DNA of 64,000 nucleotides from Treponema parvum (GCF_017893965.1 NZ_CP054142.1:62001-126000), one strand, 5' to 3'. Positions 51,458 through 59,786 are shown, counted from the first letter of the stretch. The notes: a model not told the origin generated them from the letters alone. Made by a program: numbers and translations.

Positions 51458-52762
51458 TCAGCCGGAAATAAATTTCTGCACGGTTTCTTTCAGTTTTTCG
51501 TAAGCGGCTTCGGGCGAAACGCCTTCAAGCATTACGCCGTTAACGGCGGTTTTAAGAGCGTCCTGTATTTTGTCTGCGTTTTCGGCATAATAGACTATGT
51601 GTCCCCTTTCCATATCCTTGATAAAAACTTCCGAATACGGCAGGCTCTTGTAAGTTTCGCTGCTAAGCAGCGCAAGGGTGGGCTGTATGATGTTTACTTC
51701 CCTGAGATATTCTTCGCTGTGGCTCAGCATATAGGCGATCAAAGCCCATGCGGTTTCCTCTTGCTGTTTTGTAGCCGCCGAGTTAACCACGTAATAATGC
51801 CCGTAATGACATGCGGAAACGTCTTTTACGGCGTCTTTAAATTTAGGATAAGGAATAACAATCCAGTCGCTGCTGCTGTAAAATGCCTCGTTTTCAGCCT
51901 TTATGCGCGCAACCTGATACAAACCGCTTGAACACATTGCCACATCGCCGCTTGCGCTATTAAACAGCCTGCGGGCGGCCGTATATTCGGGAGAGCCTAA
52001 ATTCTGCCCGTACGGGCCCCATTCTCTTAAAAAACTGAGAACGTTTACCCACGCATCCTTGCCGACGATAGCTTCTTTTTCGTCTACGCTTATGAGATGC
52101 CCGCCAAGCTGTTCCACCATGGGAACGATATTTTCAAGCTGATACTTGTAGCGAAAATCGTAGCCACGATGGGTAATAGTATTTCCTTTCCGCTTGACGA
52201 TTTTTTTTGAAACTTCCATCATATCTTCCCATGTTTTAGGCAAGTCGTTTACGGGATCCAGCCCCGCTTCTACGAACATTTTTTTGTTCACGAAAATCGC
52301 CCAATTCGTAAGTTCAAGCGGAAGACCGTAAACATGCCTGTCTATAGTCACAGGGTCAAGCATGTTGGGCGCGTAAGATTCGATGAGAGCCTTTGCGTCC
52401 TTATATCCGGCGGCCTTGTAGTTCACATGGGCGATGCGGCCGTTCATTATATGGGAATACTCGTCGTTTATCGAAAGATTAAACATCGTAGGCCCGGTAT
52501 TATTATCTAGAGCGGATTTTATAATATCGGCCATTTTTTCAGAGTCAAATCTGCTAACGTTTACAGTGACATGAGGGTTGGCCTGCATGAATTCTTTTAT
52601 GTAACGGTCTTCGAGCCTCTGGCGGTTTACGTCTTCGTGCGTCCAAAATTCAATGACAACTTCTTTTGCTTCGCTTTTTGTTTCGCTTACGCCCGACGCT
52701 AAAAGCGCGGACGGTATATACAGCAATACGGCCGAAAACAGAACTGTGACAATCTTTTTCAT
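51458..52762 (-). CDS. Sugar-type ABC solute-binding protein (orphan)
   Basis: 434 residues, family 1 extracellular binding protein. The signal peptide (MKKIVTVLFSAVLLYIPSALLASG) is followed by VVIEFWTHEDVNRQRLEDRYIKEFMQANPHVTV and later VYGLPLELTNWAIFVNKKMFVEAGLD and TWEDMMEVSKKI, typical of oligosaccharide or glycerol-phosphate binding proteins. There are no permease or ATPase genes nearby, so it must use membrane partners from another locus. A GGAGAGG ribosome site precedes ATG 52762; an in-frame start at 52807 would add residues before the signal peptide. The gene is monocistronic, with a gene-poor stretch behind. Confidence 0.85.
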   Translation of the reverse strand: MKKIVTVLFSAVLLYIPSALLASGVSETKSEAKEVVIEFWTHEDVNRQRLEDRYIKEFMQANPHVTVNVSRFDSEKMADIIKSALDNNTGPTMFNLSINDEYSHIMNGRIAHVNYKAAGYKDAKALIESYAPNMLDPVTIDRHVYGLPLELTNWAIFVNKKMFVEAGLDPVNDLPKTWEDMMEVSKKIVKRKGNTITHRGYDFRYKYQLENIVPMVEQLGGHLISVDEKEAIVGKDAWVNVLSFLREWGPYGQNLGSPEYTAARRLFNSASGDVAMCSSGLYQVARIKAENEAFYSSSDWIVIPYPKFKDAVKDVSACHYGHYYVVNSAATKQQEETAWALIAYMLSHSEEYLREVNIIQPTLALLSSETYKSLPYSEVFIKDMERGHIVYYAENADKIQDALKTAVNGVMLEGVSPEAAYEKLKETVQKFISG

Positions 52763-52967
52763 ACTCCTCTCCCCCCGCTGCACAATGCACGCGCGCAGCA
52801 AAAGCATACAAAAAGAATTTTTGTTAAAGAATTCGGTTCTGCGGATAAAACAAAAAAATCCGCTTAAAGAAAATGATAAGGCAATAAAACGGATTTTACA
52901 AGAAAAAAATTCAGTAAAATATCAGCTGATAATTTTACGCTTTCGGCGAAAACGCGATCGGCTTAAC

Positions 52968-53408
52968 TCAACGGCGGCTTAAAGAATCCAGCAAGACGTG
53001 AAGTCCTTTCAACAGTTCCGGTCCGTCTTTGATTTTAAAAACCGAAGAGCATAAAAGTTTTGAACGCACGCTGCGGCAATCGTCTTTAAGAGAGAGCCCC
53101 TTGTCCGTAAGGCAAACGACGACCGTCCGTTCGTCCGAAGCGGAGCGCGATCGCGTTATAAGTCCCTGTTTTTCCATTTTTTTTAAAAGAGGCGTAAGCG
53201 TTCCCGAGTCAAGAAAAAGTCTGCGACCCAATTCGTTCACCGTGATATGATCTTTTTCCCAAAGCGCCATCATCGTTATGTAAGAAGTATACGTAAGACC
53301 TAAAGGGTCCAAAAAAGGTTTATACAGACGTATTATCTCTTTCGAACAGACATAGAGCGTAAAACACAACTGATTATCAAGGTTCAAAACATCCGAAGTT
53401 CCGGACAT
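52968..53408 (-). CDS. OhrR-like MarR family repressor
   Basis: 146 residues, winged-helix MarR fold. The opening LDNQLCFTLYVCSKEIIRLY carries a Cys at the position where OhrR proteins sense organic peroxides, plus a second Cys three residues before a Lys; RRLFLDSGTLTPLLKKMEKQGLITRSRSASDERTVVV is the DNA-binding helix and wing. It would repress until oxidised. ATG at 53408 is preferred over GTG at 53414 because TATAAT ends exactly 6 bases before it. It is divergent from the TSCPD gene, with a shared operator-like site between them. Confidence 0.8.
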   Translation of the reverse strand: MSGTSDVLNLDNQLCFTLYVCSKEIIRLYKPFLDPLGLTYTSYITMMALWEKDHITVNELGRRLFLDSGTLTPLLKKMEKQGLITRSRSASDERTVVVCLTDKGLSLKDDCRSVRSKLLCSSVFKIKDGPELLKGLHVLLDSLSRR

Positions 53409-53414
53409 ATTCAC

Positions 53415-53443
53415 ATTATAAAGATCTTAAGCGATAATTTCAA
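53415..53443 (-). promoter_or_regulatory. Promoter of the OhrR-like gene, leaderless geometry
   Basis: On the minus strand TTGAAA (53443-53438), 17 bases, TATAAT (53420-53415), 6 bases, ATG at 53408. Confidence 0.65.
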
Positions 53444-53477
53444 GCACAATTAAATAGCGTGCAATATAAAAATAATA

Positions 53478-53507
53478 TTGACAATCCTTATTGTTTTGTT
53501 CTACTGT
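53478..53507 (+). promoter_or_regulatory. Promoter and operator of the TSCPD gene
   Basis: TTGACA (53478-53483), 18 bases, TACTGT (53502-53507), 6 bases, ATG at 53514. The perfect inverted repeat ACAAT-CCTT-ATTGT (53481-53494) overlaps the -35 and spacer, a good site for the divergent OhrR-like repressor. Confidence 0.55.
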
Positions 53508-53513
53508 TTAGAC

Positions 53514-53759
53514 ATGAAAACTGTAGATTTTAAGACCAGCGGAACTTGTGCGACTGTAATACATTTTACGAAAACGGACGACGGCCGTATAACAGACGTT
53601 TCGTTTGAAGGCGGCTGCAACGGAAATCTTAAAGCCATTTCCAAACTTGTCGAAGGGATGACGGCCGAACAGATCCGCGACAAACTTGCCGGAAACATCT
53701 GCGGCAAAAAGAATACCAGTTGCGCCGATCAGTTGGCAAAAGCCGTAATGAGCGAATAG
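53514..53759 (+). CDS. TSCPD-domain protein
   Basis: 81-residue protein of the small TSCPD group (TIGR03905-like): FKTSGTCATVIHF, VSFEGGCNGNLKAISKLVEGM, GNICGKKNTSCADQLAKAV. The four Cys suggest metal or thiol chemistry; the domain is known from the C terminus of some B12-dependent ribonucleotide reductases. The role of stand-alone forms is unknown. The ATG at 53514 is chosen since its promoter leaves no room for a leader. Probably controlled by the divergent OhrR-like gene. Confidence 0.75.
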   Translation: MKTVDFKTSGTCATVIHFTKTDDGRITDVSFEGGCNGNLKAISKLVEGMTAEQIRDKLAGNICGKKNTSCADQLAKAVMSE

Positions 53760-53786
53760 AATCCGATATTCTGCGCATTTTTTATT

Positions 53787-54758
53787 ATGCAACCTGTGCA
53801 AAAAAAATCCAACAGAAATAAGACCATAGATATAGACCTTGAAGAGGGGAAATTCTATCTTGACAGATGTATAAAATTCAGCGATGCGGGCGATACGATT
53901 CCTTTTAAAATAAATGAAATTTTAGATAAAACCTTATGCGGCGATACCTTTTCCGTTTTGCCGCTCTTGCCGTCTTCTTTTGCGGACATTGCTGTGATCG
54001 ATCCTCCGTACAATCTGTATAAAAACTACGGCGAAACGACTTTCGGAAAGCTGGAAGCCGAAAAGTATCGAAAATATACGGAGGCGTGGCTTAATCTTTT
54101 GTTGCCGCATTTAAAACCCGACGCATCGCTTTATGTCTGTTGCGACTGGAAAAGCAGCGTACAGATCGCGGAAGTTCTTACTTCCTTTCAGGATGAAAAA
54201 AGGCTGTTTATTAAAAATAGAATTTCATGGCAGAGAGAAAAGGGACGGGGTGCGGCGCGCAACTGGAAAAATTCCATGGAAGATATTTGGTTTTGCACGA
54301 TCGACAAATCGGCATACACTTTTAATCTGGAAAATGTAAAAATACGAAGGAAAGTAATAGCTCCTTACAAAAAAGACGGGCAGCCCAAGGATTGGGAAAA
54401 GACGGAACAAGGAAATTTCAGAAACACGTGCCCCGGAAATTTTTGGGACGACATATCGATTCCTTATTGGTCTATGCCGGAAAATACGGCTCATCCTACG
54501 CAAAAGCCTGAAAAACTCATCGCAAAGCTGATATTGGCAAGCTCTTCGCTCGGCGACACGGTGCTCGATCCGTTTTTGGGTTCAGGAACAACTTCCGTCA
54601 CTGCAAAAAAACTCGGCCGCCGTTACTGCGGGATCGAACAAAACCCGCAGTATTGCGTTTGGGCTGAAAAGCGCCTTGAAAATGCGGAAAAAGACAAATC
54701 CATACAGGGCTTTTCAGGCGGAGTGTTTTACGAGCGAAATACAAGGCCGGTATCCTGA
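53787..54758 (+). CDS. Orphan DNA methyltransferase (N4/N6 type)
   Basis: 323 residues. Motif IV DPPYNLYKNYG is near residue 73 and comes before motif I DPFLGSGTTSVTAKKLGRRYCGIE (near 248), the order of beta-class DNA amino-methyltransferases. Also NKISWQREKGRGAARNWKNSMEDIWF is a family-like block and HPTQKPEKLIAKLI precedes motif I. The recognition site cannot be read. No restriction gene is nearby, so it is solitary and may be epigenetic. Follows the TSCPD gene by 27 bases, without a ribosome site of its own. Confidence 0.88.
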   Translation: MQPVQKKSNRNKTIDIDLEEGKFYLDRCIKFSDAGDTIPFKINEILDKTLCGDTFSVLPLLPSSFADIAVIDPPYNLYKNYGETTFGKLEAEKYRKYTEAWLNLLLPHLKPDASLYVCCDWKSSVQIAEVLTSFQDEKRLFIKNRISWQREKGRGAARNWKNSMEDIWFCTIDKSAYTFNLENVKIRRKVIAPYKKDGQPKDWEKTEQGNFRNTCPGNFWDDISIPYWSMPENTAHPTQKPEKLIAKLILASSSLGDTVLDPFLGSGTTSVTAKKLGRRYCGIEQNPQYCVWAEKRLENAEKDKSIQGFSGGVFYERNTRPVS

Positions 54759-54760
54759 CG

Positions 54761-56368
54761 TTACTTCATTACCCTCGGCAGAACGATAAGCCCTGTGATA
54801 AATAAGGCCAAATCCGCAATCCAGCACACGAGAAGGCTTTCAAAGATGCTGCCCACAAAAAAGGCAAACAGAACGCAGACCGCTACAAAACTCGCATAGG
54901 GCAATTGCGTAGCCACATGCTCAAGGTGCGGGCATCCGGCGCCGGTAGAAGACAGTATCGTAGTGTCCGAAATTGGAGAAGCGTGATCTCCCCATACGGC
55001 GCCGCTCAATACTGCCGCGATAGAGATCATCGTAGCCTGAACTAGGGCGCTTTGCGGAAGTCCGTTTCCTTCGGCAATGCCTGTAACGATAGGCATCGCA
55101 AGCGGAATCATAATGCCGAACGTTCCCCAGCTTGTTCCCGTAGAAAAAGCTATGAGAGCACTCAATATAAATAAGATGCCCGGTAAAAACACTATGGGAA
55201 AACCGCCTTCCCTTACTGCGGTTGAAAGATAAATACCGAGCCCCAGTCCGCCGTCCGTCCGGGGCGATTTTATTATAGTCCCGATCGACCACGCCATGGT
55301 CAAAATCACGAGGGCGGGCACCATACTCTTTATTCCGTCTCTCAGAGCTTCCCCTGATTCCTGAAGCGACATAAGCCTGCGAAGCAAATAGTATATATAC
55401 GTGAGCGCTATCGTAAAGATAATCGAATAGCACAAAGCTACGGACGAGTCGGTGTTGTTAAACGCTTCTTTTAAAGACATGCTTGTTACAGCCTGCCTGA
55501 AAGAAGTTATACTTTCACCATCGACGGCGCCGATCCACGTAGTTACGGGGAAAAACGACACGGCGCTCACAATCAAAACGATGATCGGAAAAAGCATGTC
55601 GAAAGGTTTCGCTCTGGATTGAGATGCTTCGGGAACGTTCCCGCTCACGGGGCCGTATTTCTTTTCATTATAAAGAATGCCGGTCTTTGCCAATTCTTCC
55701 GAAGCCTTCATGGGGCCGAAGTCGCGCTTAAAGATGATAAGACATAAAACCATAAGAAGGGTTGTAAGCGCATAAAGATTGTACGGTATGGAACGTATAA
55801 AAAATGTAAATTCCGTCATGCCGAGTTTTTCAAATCCTTGGGCGTCGCGCACTATGGACATTACGGTTACCACCCAGCTTGAAATAGGCGCGATTATGCA
55901 TACGGGAGCTGCGGTGGAATCCAAAATGTACGCAAGTTTTGCGCGGGGAATCTTCGTCTTATCCGTGATCGGACGCATAACAGTACCGACAGAAAGTGAA
56001 TTAAAATAGTCGTCGATAAAGATAATGATTCCGAAGACAAAGGTCATAAACTGACTTCCGCGGCTGTTTTTTAATCTGGAAGAAGCCCATCGCCCGAAAG
56101 AACCGGCGGCGCCCGTCTTTGTAAGCATACCGACCAGCCCGCCCAAAAGCGCGCAGAATAAAAAAATACGGATATTCCATCCGTCGGCAAGGGAGCCGGC
56201 CAAAAGATCCGCGAGCTTCATAAGAGCGATAAAGGGATTACCGCCGCCTATTATCAGAGCTCCCGATAAAATTCCTAAAAACAAAGAAACAACGACATCC
56301 TTTGTTACAAAGGCAAGCAGGATAGTAAGCACGGGAGGAATAATACCCCATAAGCCGTAATGTTCCAT
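54761..56368 (-). CDS. NhaC family Na+/H+ antiporter
   Basis: 535 residues, about eleven membrane segments. Blocks typical of NhaC: GLWGIIPPVLTILLAFVTKDVVVSLFLGILSGAL, FVFGIIIFIDDYFNSLSVGTVMRPITD, AFSTGTSWGTFGIMIPLA and SGAVWGDHASPISDTTILSSTGAGC. These belong to the NhaC ion transporter superfamily, which exchanges sodium (or another solute such as malate/lactate in paralogues) for protons. Ribosome site AGAGG before ATG 56368. It is convergent with the DNA methyltransferase gene. Confidence 0.88.
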   Translation of the reverse strand: MEHYGLWGIIPPVLTILLAFVTKDVVVSLFLGILSGALIIGGGNPFIALMKLADLLAGSLADGWNIRIFLFCALLGGLVGMLTKTGAAGSFGRWASSRLKNSRGSQFMTFVFGIIIFIDDYFNSLSVGTVMRPITDKTKIPRAKLAYILDSTAAPVCIIAPISSWVVTVMSIVRDAQGFEKLGMTEFTFFIRSIPYNLYALTTLLMVLCLIIFKRDFGPMKASEELAKTGILYNEKKYGPVSGNVPEASQSRAKPFDMLFPIIVLIVSAVSFFPVTTWIGAVDGESITSFRQAVTSMSLKEAFNNTDSSVALCYSIIFTIALTYIYYLLRRLMSLQESGEALRDGIKSMVPALVILTMAWSIGTIIKSPRTDGGLGLGIYLSTAVREGGFPIVFLPGILFILSALIAFSTGTSWGTFGIMIPLAMPIVTGIAEGNGLPQSALVQATMISIAAVLSGAVWGDHASPISDTTILSSTGAGCPHLEHVATQLPYASFVAVCVLFAFFVGSIFESLLVCWIADLALFITGLIVLPRVMK

Positions 56369-56437
56369 AAAACACCTCTATAAAAAATGATTGTATCACC
56401 AAACGATTTCTATTTAAAGTTTTATATGATAAAAAGA

Positions 56438-56466
56438 TTGACAAACGGCCGGCTTTACAATATATT
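56438..56466 (+). promoter_or_regulatory. tRNA-Cys promoter
   Basis: TTGACA (56438-56443), 17 bases, TATATT (56461-56466). Transcription would begin near 56473, 5 bases before the tRNA. Confidence 0.7.
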
Positions 56467-56477
56467 CGGTTTAGAAC

Positions 56478-56549
56478 GGCGTCATACCCAAGTGGTAAGG
56501 GACAGGTCTGCAAAACCTCTATGCATCGGTTCAATTCCGATTGACGCCT
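56478..56549 (+). tRNA. tRNA-Cys (GCA)
   Basis: 72 nt. The acceptor stem is GGCGTCA/TGACGCC (7 bp), D stem CCC/GGG, T stem ATCGG/CCGAT with loop TTCAATT, and anticodon loop CTGCAAA, anticodon GCA. The discriminator is T, as is usual for tRNA-Cys. CCA is not encoded. The 27-43 pair is C-C, a mismatch. Confidence 0.9.
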
Positions 56550-56557
56550 CTTTTTTC

Positions 56558-56590
56558 CGGACGGCAAGGCTAAAACTCCGTCCGTTTTTA
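56558..56590 (+). terminator. Terminator of tRNA-Cys
   Basis: CGGACGG (56558-56564) pairs with CCGTCCG (56578-56584), followed by TTTTTATA. Confidence 0.8.
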
Positions 56591-56598
56591 TATACGCG

Positions 56599-56638
56599 CG
56601 GCGGTCGTAATTTTTTTACGGCCGCCGTTATTTTTTTC
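56599..56638 (+). terminator. Second terminator behind tRNA-Cys
   Basis: CGGCGGTCGT (56599-56608) pairs with ACGGCCGCCG (56618-56627), one G-T pair, followed by TTATTTTTTT. Confidence 0.75.
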
Positions 56639-56710
56639 CATTTTGCAGTCCTCCGCGGCTTTAAGAAGGTTTAAATTGAACGTCAGGAATGGCGCCGTTC
56701 AATTTAACTT

Positions 56711-56738
56711 TGAGTTTCCCTTCAGGAAACTCATTTTT
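56711..56738 (+). terminator. Terminator-like hairpin
   Basis: TGAGTTTCC (56711-56719), loop CTTCA, GGAAACTCA (56725-56733), then TTTTT. It has no gene directly upstream on the plus strand. Confidence 0.6.
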
Positions 56739-56774
56739 AACTGTGCGCAAAGTGCACACTAATTGCACTCAGTC

Positions 56775-56790
56775 GAAAATTGAAATTTTC
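56775..56790. repeat. Dispersed TGAA-loop palindrome, copy C
   Basis: GAAAATTGAAATTTTC, a 16-nt palindrome of the same design as those at 23452, 28981 and 44842, framed by TTGCAC and GTGCAA. Confidence 0.6.
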
Positions 56791-56968
56791 TCACTCGTGC
56801 AATTTTAAGGAGCCCTATTGTTGCATAAATCGGCTCCATACAAGAAACATTACCGAACAAATTCTTTCCGTCATAAAAGATAGCGAAAGTATAAAGTTTC
56901 ATATATAATTATAGCGAGTTGAATGTTTTGTTCGCTGCGGCAAAAAACTGTCAGCACTACTTGTAAGT

Positions 56969-56983
56969 CGCACATCCTGTGCG
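56969..56983. promoter_or_regulatory. Candidate operator upstream of toxin-antitoxin
   Basis: Perfect inverted repeat CGCACA-TCC-TGTGCG, just before the AGGAGG ribosome site of the antitoxin gene. Confidence 0.35.
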
Positions 56984-57005
56984 CACTTTGTAGGAGGAAA
57001 CAATT

Positions 57006-57230
57006 ATGAATTATGAAGCAGTTTTAGAGCAGCTCCGCTCCGTTCCTGTCGAATATCTTGATGAAATTTCGGATATAATCAGTTATGTGATGTATAAGCA
57101 CGAAAAAGAGGAAAAAAATCCTTCCTCTCAACTTGCAGATGCAATGACTGAAGCACTGCAAATAAGCGGTGATTCATCTGTAAAAGCGTATTCTGACACA
57201 AAAGAACTTTTTGAGGAATTGAATTCATGA
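57006..57230 (+). CDS. Antitoxin of a YafQ-type system
   Basis: 74 acidic residues. The N-terminal half (MNYEAVLEQLRSVPVEYLDEISDIISYVMYKHEKEEK) is helical and DUF2281-like and would dimerise; the rest should wrap the toxin. It is not an obvious ribbon-helix-helix protein, unlike DinJ. Ribosome site TAGGAGG. The stop overlaps the toxin ATG by 4 bases. Confidence 0.72.
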   Translation: MNYEAVLEQLRSVPVEYLDEISDIISYVMYKHEKEEKNPSSQLADAMTEALQISGDSSVKAYSDTKELFEELNS

Positions 57231-57508
57231 GTTATTTTGTTAAAATAACAACCCAGTTCAAAAAAAGCTATAAACTTGCTATAAAAAGGGGGCTTGATAT
57301 TTCCTTGCTTGAGGACGTTGTGAAAAAACTAAAAAATAATATACCTCTTGAAGAACACTTTCACGACCATCAGTTAACTGGCAATATGAAGTTGTTCCGA
57401 GAATGTCATATACAACCAAATTGGTTGCTTGTCTATTTAAAGCAGGAATCTATTTTGACTCTCACCCTCGTTGATACAGGAACACATTCGGATTTGTTTG
57501 GAAAATAA
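57227..57508 (+). CDS. YafQ family mRNA interferase toxin
   Basis: 93 residues of the RelE/YafQ superfamily. The family line RECHIQPNWLLVYLKQ with L-TLVDTGTHSDLFGK matches YafQ. Of the catalytic residues known from E. coli YafQ (His50, His63, Asp67, His87), the His are present, but the Asp in HIxPDW is Asn here (HIQPNW). It would cleave mRNA in the ribosome when free of antitoxin. Base composition is low in G+C, suggesting recent transfer. Confidence 0.85.
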   Translation: MSYFVKITTQFKKSYKLAIKRGLDISLLEDVVKKLKNNIPLEEHFHDHQLTGNMKLFRECHIQPNWLLVYLKQESILTLTLVDTGTHSDLFGK

Positions 57509-57522
57509 TGAATTCATCATAA

Positions 57523-57999
57523 TTAATCCTTAGCTCTGCTTTTTGCCGTTACGCACGGAACGTCTATGCGTATGACCGCAACCGATTTTGTCATCTGTTC
57601 GGATATTTCGAAATCTCTGCCGGTCTGCGTTTTCATCATGAGCTTTAAGCCGAAAATCTTTTCTTTTACGTCGTCAACAAGAACTGCCGTGCCGTCTCCC
57701 ATAACGCTCGCATATTCCGAACTGTATTTACACGGAACTTCGCCGCCTGAAACAAGCGCGACATCTGTTTCAAGTTCGATAAAAACGCGCGGATTTTTTT
57801 TGATAACGTCGAGTTTCCGCCCTTCCTTTGCGCTGTGCAGGTATAAGGTCAGCTGTCCGCCGGTAAACACAAAACCGTATTGCATCGGCACCACATACGG
57901 CCGGCCATCGTCGATCATCCCGAGATGTACAACCTTTGACTTCTCTATAATCGATTGTATTTGCCTGTTATCCGTTACAGCTCTGTCGATCCTTCTCAT
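57523..57999 (-). CDS. Pyridoxamine 5'-phosphate oxidase-like / NimA family protein
   Basis: 158 residues, split-barrel flavin fold. DRAVTDNRQIQSIIEKSKVVHLGMIDDGRPYVVPMQYGFVF and LYLHSAKEGRKLDVIKKNPRVFIELETD fit the NimA-like group, which may reduce nitro compounds. Substrate is not known. Ribosome site AAGGAG. First of three minus-strand accessory genes. Confidence 0.82.
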   Translation of the reverse strand: MRRIDRAVTDNRQIQSIIEKSKVVHLGMIDDGRPYVVPMQYGFVFTGGQLTLYLHSAKEGRKLDVIKKNPRVFIELETDVALVSGGEVPCKYSSEYASVMGDGTAVLVDDVKEKIFGLKLMMKTQTGRDFEISEQMTKSVAVIRIDVPCVTAKSRAKD

Positions 58000-58079
58000 A
58001 AATAAAACTCCTTATCGCACAAATTTTATCCGTCCCTGACTTGACAGATAACAAAGGTTCATTATCGCGCGTCTACAAG

Positions 58080-58775
58080 CTAGACCAATCGATTTTCAAT
58101 CATTCTAACCCATTCGGCATCCGTTTTTATCAGCTGGTTCTTTTTTAAGTTTTCCTTCATAATCCATTTGATATGCTTACTGTTTTTTTGGAGCAGCTTT
58201 TCAAAAGCCTTTTTCCCTTCAGTAGGCGCATGAACAATTGCAACGCTCCAGCCGTATCCGAGCGCCTTTTTAAGCGCATCTTCTTCGTCGGTGAGCTTAT
58301 CGCTGTGAGCAAGCGTTGCCGTTATTTCATCTAAAAGACGTATCACTTGAACGGCGACAGTTTTATCTTTTAACAGCTTCGGTTCACACAGCCCTGCGAC
58401 AGCGGCTCTTTTTTCGTAACTGTTTCCGTTTTTCAAATTCACGATATTTTTTAAAGTTGCCGTTATATCTTTTTTTGCCAGTTCCTGCACAGCAATCGCA
58501 ACCGCTTCCCGAATGCGCCAGCTTTTATGGGACGCATAACGGGCAATAAAATCGATTGCAGCTTTATTGTCATTTTGATGATACAGCGCGTATGCAACAA
58601 TACCGCACATGCCGGCAAATTCGTCGGGAGAATTTTCAGTATCGTTTCGGATAAGCGCTAGGCATTCATGTATTTCATCTTCCGTTGCCGTTTTTGAAAA
58701 AGAGTACAGCAATTCCAAATTGGCTCTCGGACCGGGAAGATGCGAATTTTGTTTAAGCTGTTGAATTGTATCCAT
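58080..58775 (-). CDS. HEAT-repeat protein, AlkD-like fold
   Basis: 231 residues made of helical HEAT-like repeats (LIRNDTENSPDEFAGMCGIVAYALY, AIDFIARYASHKSWRIREAVAIAVQELA, YEKRAAVAGLCEPKLL). The all-helical layout recalls DNA-alkylation-repair HEAT proteins, but no catalytic Asp/Trp pocket can be assigned. May bind nucleic acid or protein. Ribosome site AGAGGA. No signal peptide. Confidence 0.6.
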   Translation of the reverse strand: MDTIQQLKQNSHLPGPRANLELLYSFSKTATEDEIHECLALIRNDTENSPDEFAGMCGIVAYALYHQNDNKAAIDFIARYASHKSWRIREAVAIAVQELAKKDITATLKNIVNLKNGNSYEKRAAVAGLCEPKLLKDKTVAVQVIRLLDEITATLAHSDKLTDEEDALKKALGYGWSVAIVHAPTEGKKAFEKLLQKNSKHIKWIMKENLKKNQLIKTDAEWVRMIENRLV

Positions 58776-58841
58776 TTTTTATCCTCTTTCATTTAATTAT
58801 CAATTAAACATTATTCCTTTCCCATTACAAATTATTTTCCG

Positions 58842-59591
58842 TTACTTTACCGCGCGCGTCGCAATGAATGACGGAATGTGCAGTTCGTGCAGGCGGCCTT
58901 CGCCGTTTGTGTCTTCGTAGATATCGGTAAGCGTAAAACCCGCGCGAATCTGAGAGCCGATCTGTTCGGCGATCGTGTGAGAAAACTGCCAACCGCCGCC
59001 CGACGATTCAAGCTGTTTGCGGTGTTCATCGTAAACGAGCGGATTGAACGGAAGCGCGTTGATAATCCGTTCCTCGCTTTGATCGACAATATAGTTTATG
59101 CCGATATCCAGACCGCAGAGCAAAACGCCGCCTTTTTTAAGCACGCGGAAACACTCCGAGAATACCGGTTCAACTTTTTCGATATAACAGTTACTCACCG
59201 GATTAAAAATGATGTCGAACGAAGCATCAGCAAAGGGCAGCGGCTTTGACATATCGGCGCGTACGATGTTGATCCGATAACCTTCGTGATTTGCAACAGC
59301 CCGTTCCGATTCAAGCTGTTTTTCAGAATAATCGAGCACGGTACATTCGGCTTCGGCTGCGATAAAAATCGGCATTTGCTGACCACCTCCCGATGCGAGC
59401 CCTAAAAGCTTTTTGCCTTTTAAATCGCCTAACCATTCGCGCGGTACGGGCTTTGTCGGTGTCAGTAAAACCGACCATTGTCCGCTTTTTGCCTGCATGT
59501 AAGTTTCGTGATCGACGGGCTTTCCCCATTCCCAGCCTTCTGTAATCCATCTGTCGATTACCGCCGCGTTTTCATCTTGATATGAGTCCAT
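58842..59591 (-). CDS. Class I SAM-dependent methyltransferase
   Basis: 249 residues. SAM motif I is KLLGLASGGGQQMPIF (near 58), followed by CTVLDYSEKQLE and a motif IV region FDIIFNPVSNCYIEKVEPVFSECFRVLKKGGVLLCG (Methyltransf_11-like). Substrate unknown. Upstream ribosome site GGGAG. Same strand as the HEAT-repeat gene. Confidence 0.82.
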   Translation of the reverse strand: MDSYQDENAAVIDRWITEGWEWGKPVDHETYMQAKSGQWSVLLTPTKPVPREWLGDLKGKKLLGLASGGGQQMPIFIAAEAECTVLDYSEKQLESERAVANHEGYRINIVRADMSKPLPFADASFDIIFNPVSNCYIEKVEPVFSECFRVLKKGGVLLCGLDIGINYIVDQSEERIINALPFNPLVYDEHRKQLESSGGGWQFSHTIAEQIGSQIRAGFTLTDIYEDTNGEGRLHELHIPSFIATRAVK

Positions 59592-59774
59592 AAAATTCTC
59601 CCTGTTTTTCTGTAGGATAAATCGAATCTTTCAACTGCATAATTCTTCTAAAACCGTTTCAAGCGCTTGTGAAAAATTTATCCTGCTCAGTCATAAACAT
59701 ATAATACGCATTTTTATTGCGAATATCTATTTATTGATAAACTCCGCTATCTTTTGTAAACATGTCCGTAATGG

Positions 59775-59786
59775 TATACTGTCTTT
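59775..59786 (+). promoter_or_regulatory. trxB -10 box, leaderless geometry
   Basis: TATACT (59775-59780) ends 6 bases before the ATG at 59787. The -35 is weak (TTGTAA at 59754-59759, 15 bases away). No ribosome site. Confidence 0.5.

Larger units (their letters stand above)
56550..57005. other. Gene-free 456-base stretch with palindromes
   Basis: Holds the two tRNA terminators, a perfect 12-bp inverted repeat TTAAATTGAACG (56671-56682) with CGTTCAATTTAA (56696-56707), a third terminator-like hairpin, the 16-nt TGAA palindrome (56775-56790) inside TTGCAC...GTGCAA, and the upstream region of the toxin-antitoxin pair. No gene seen. Confidence 0.65.
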
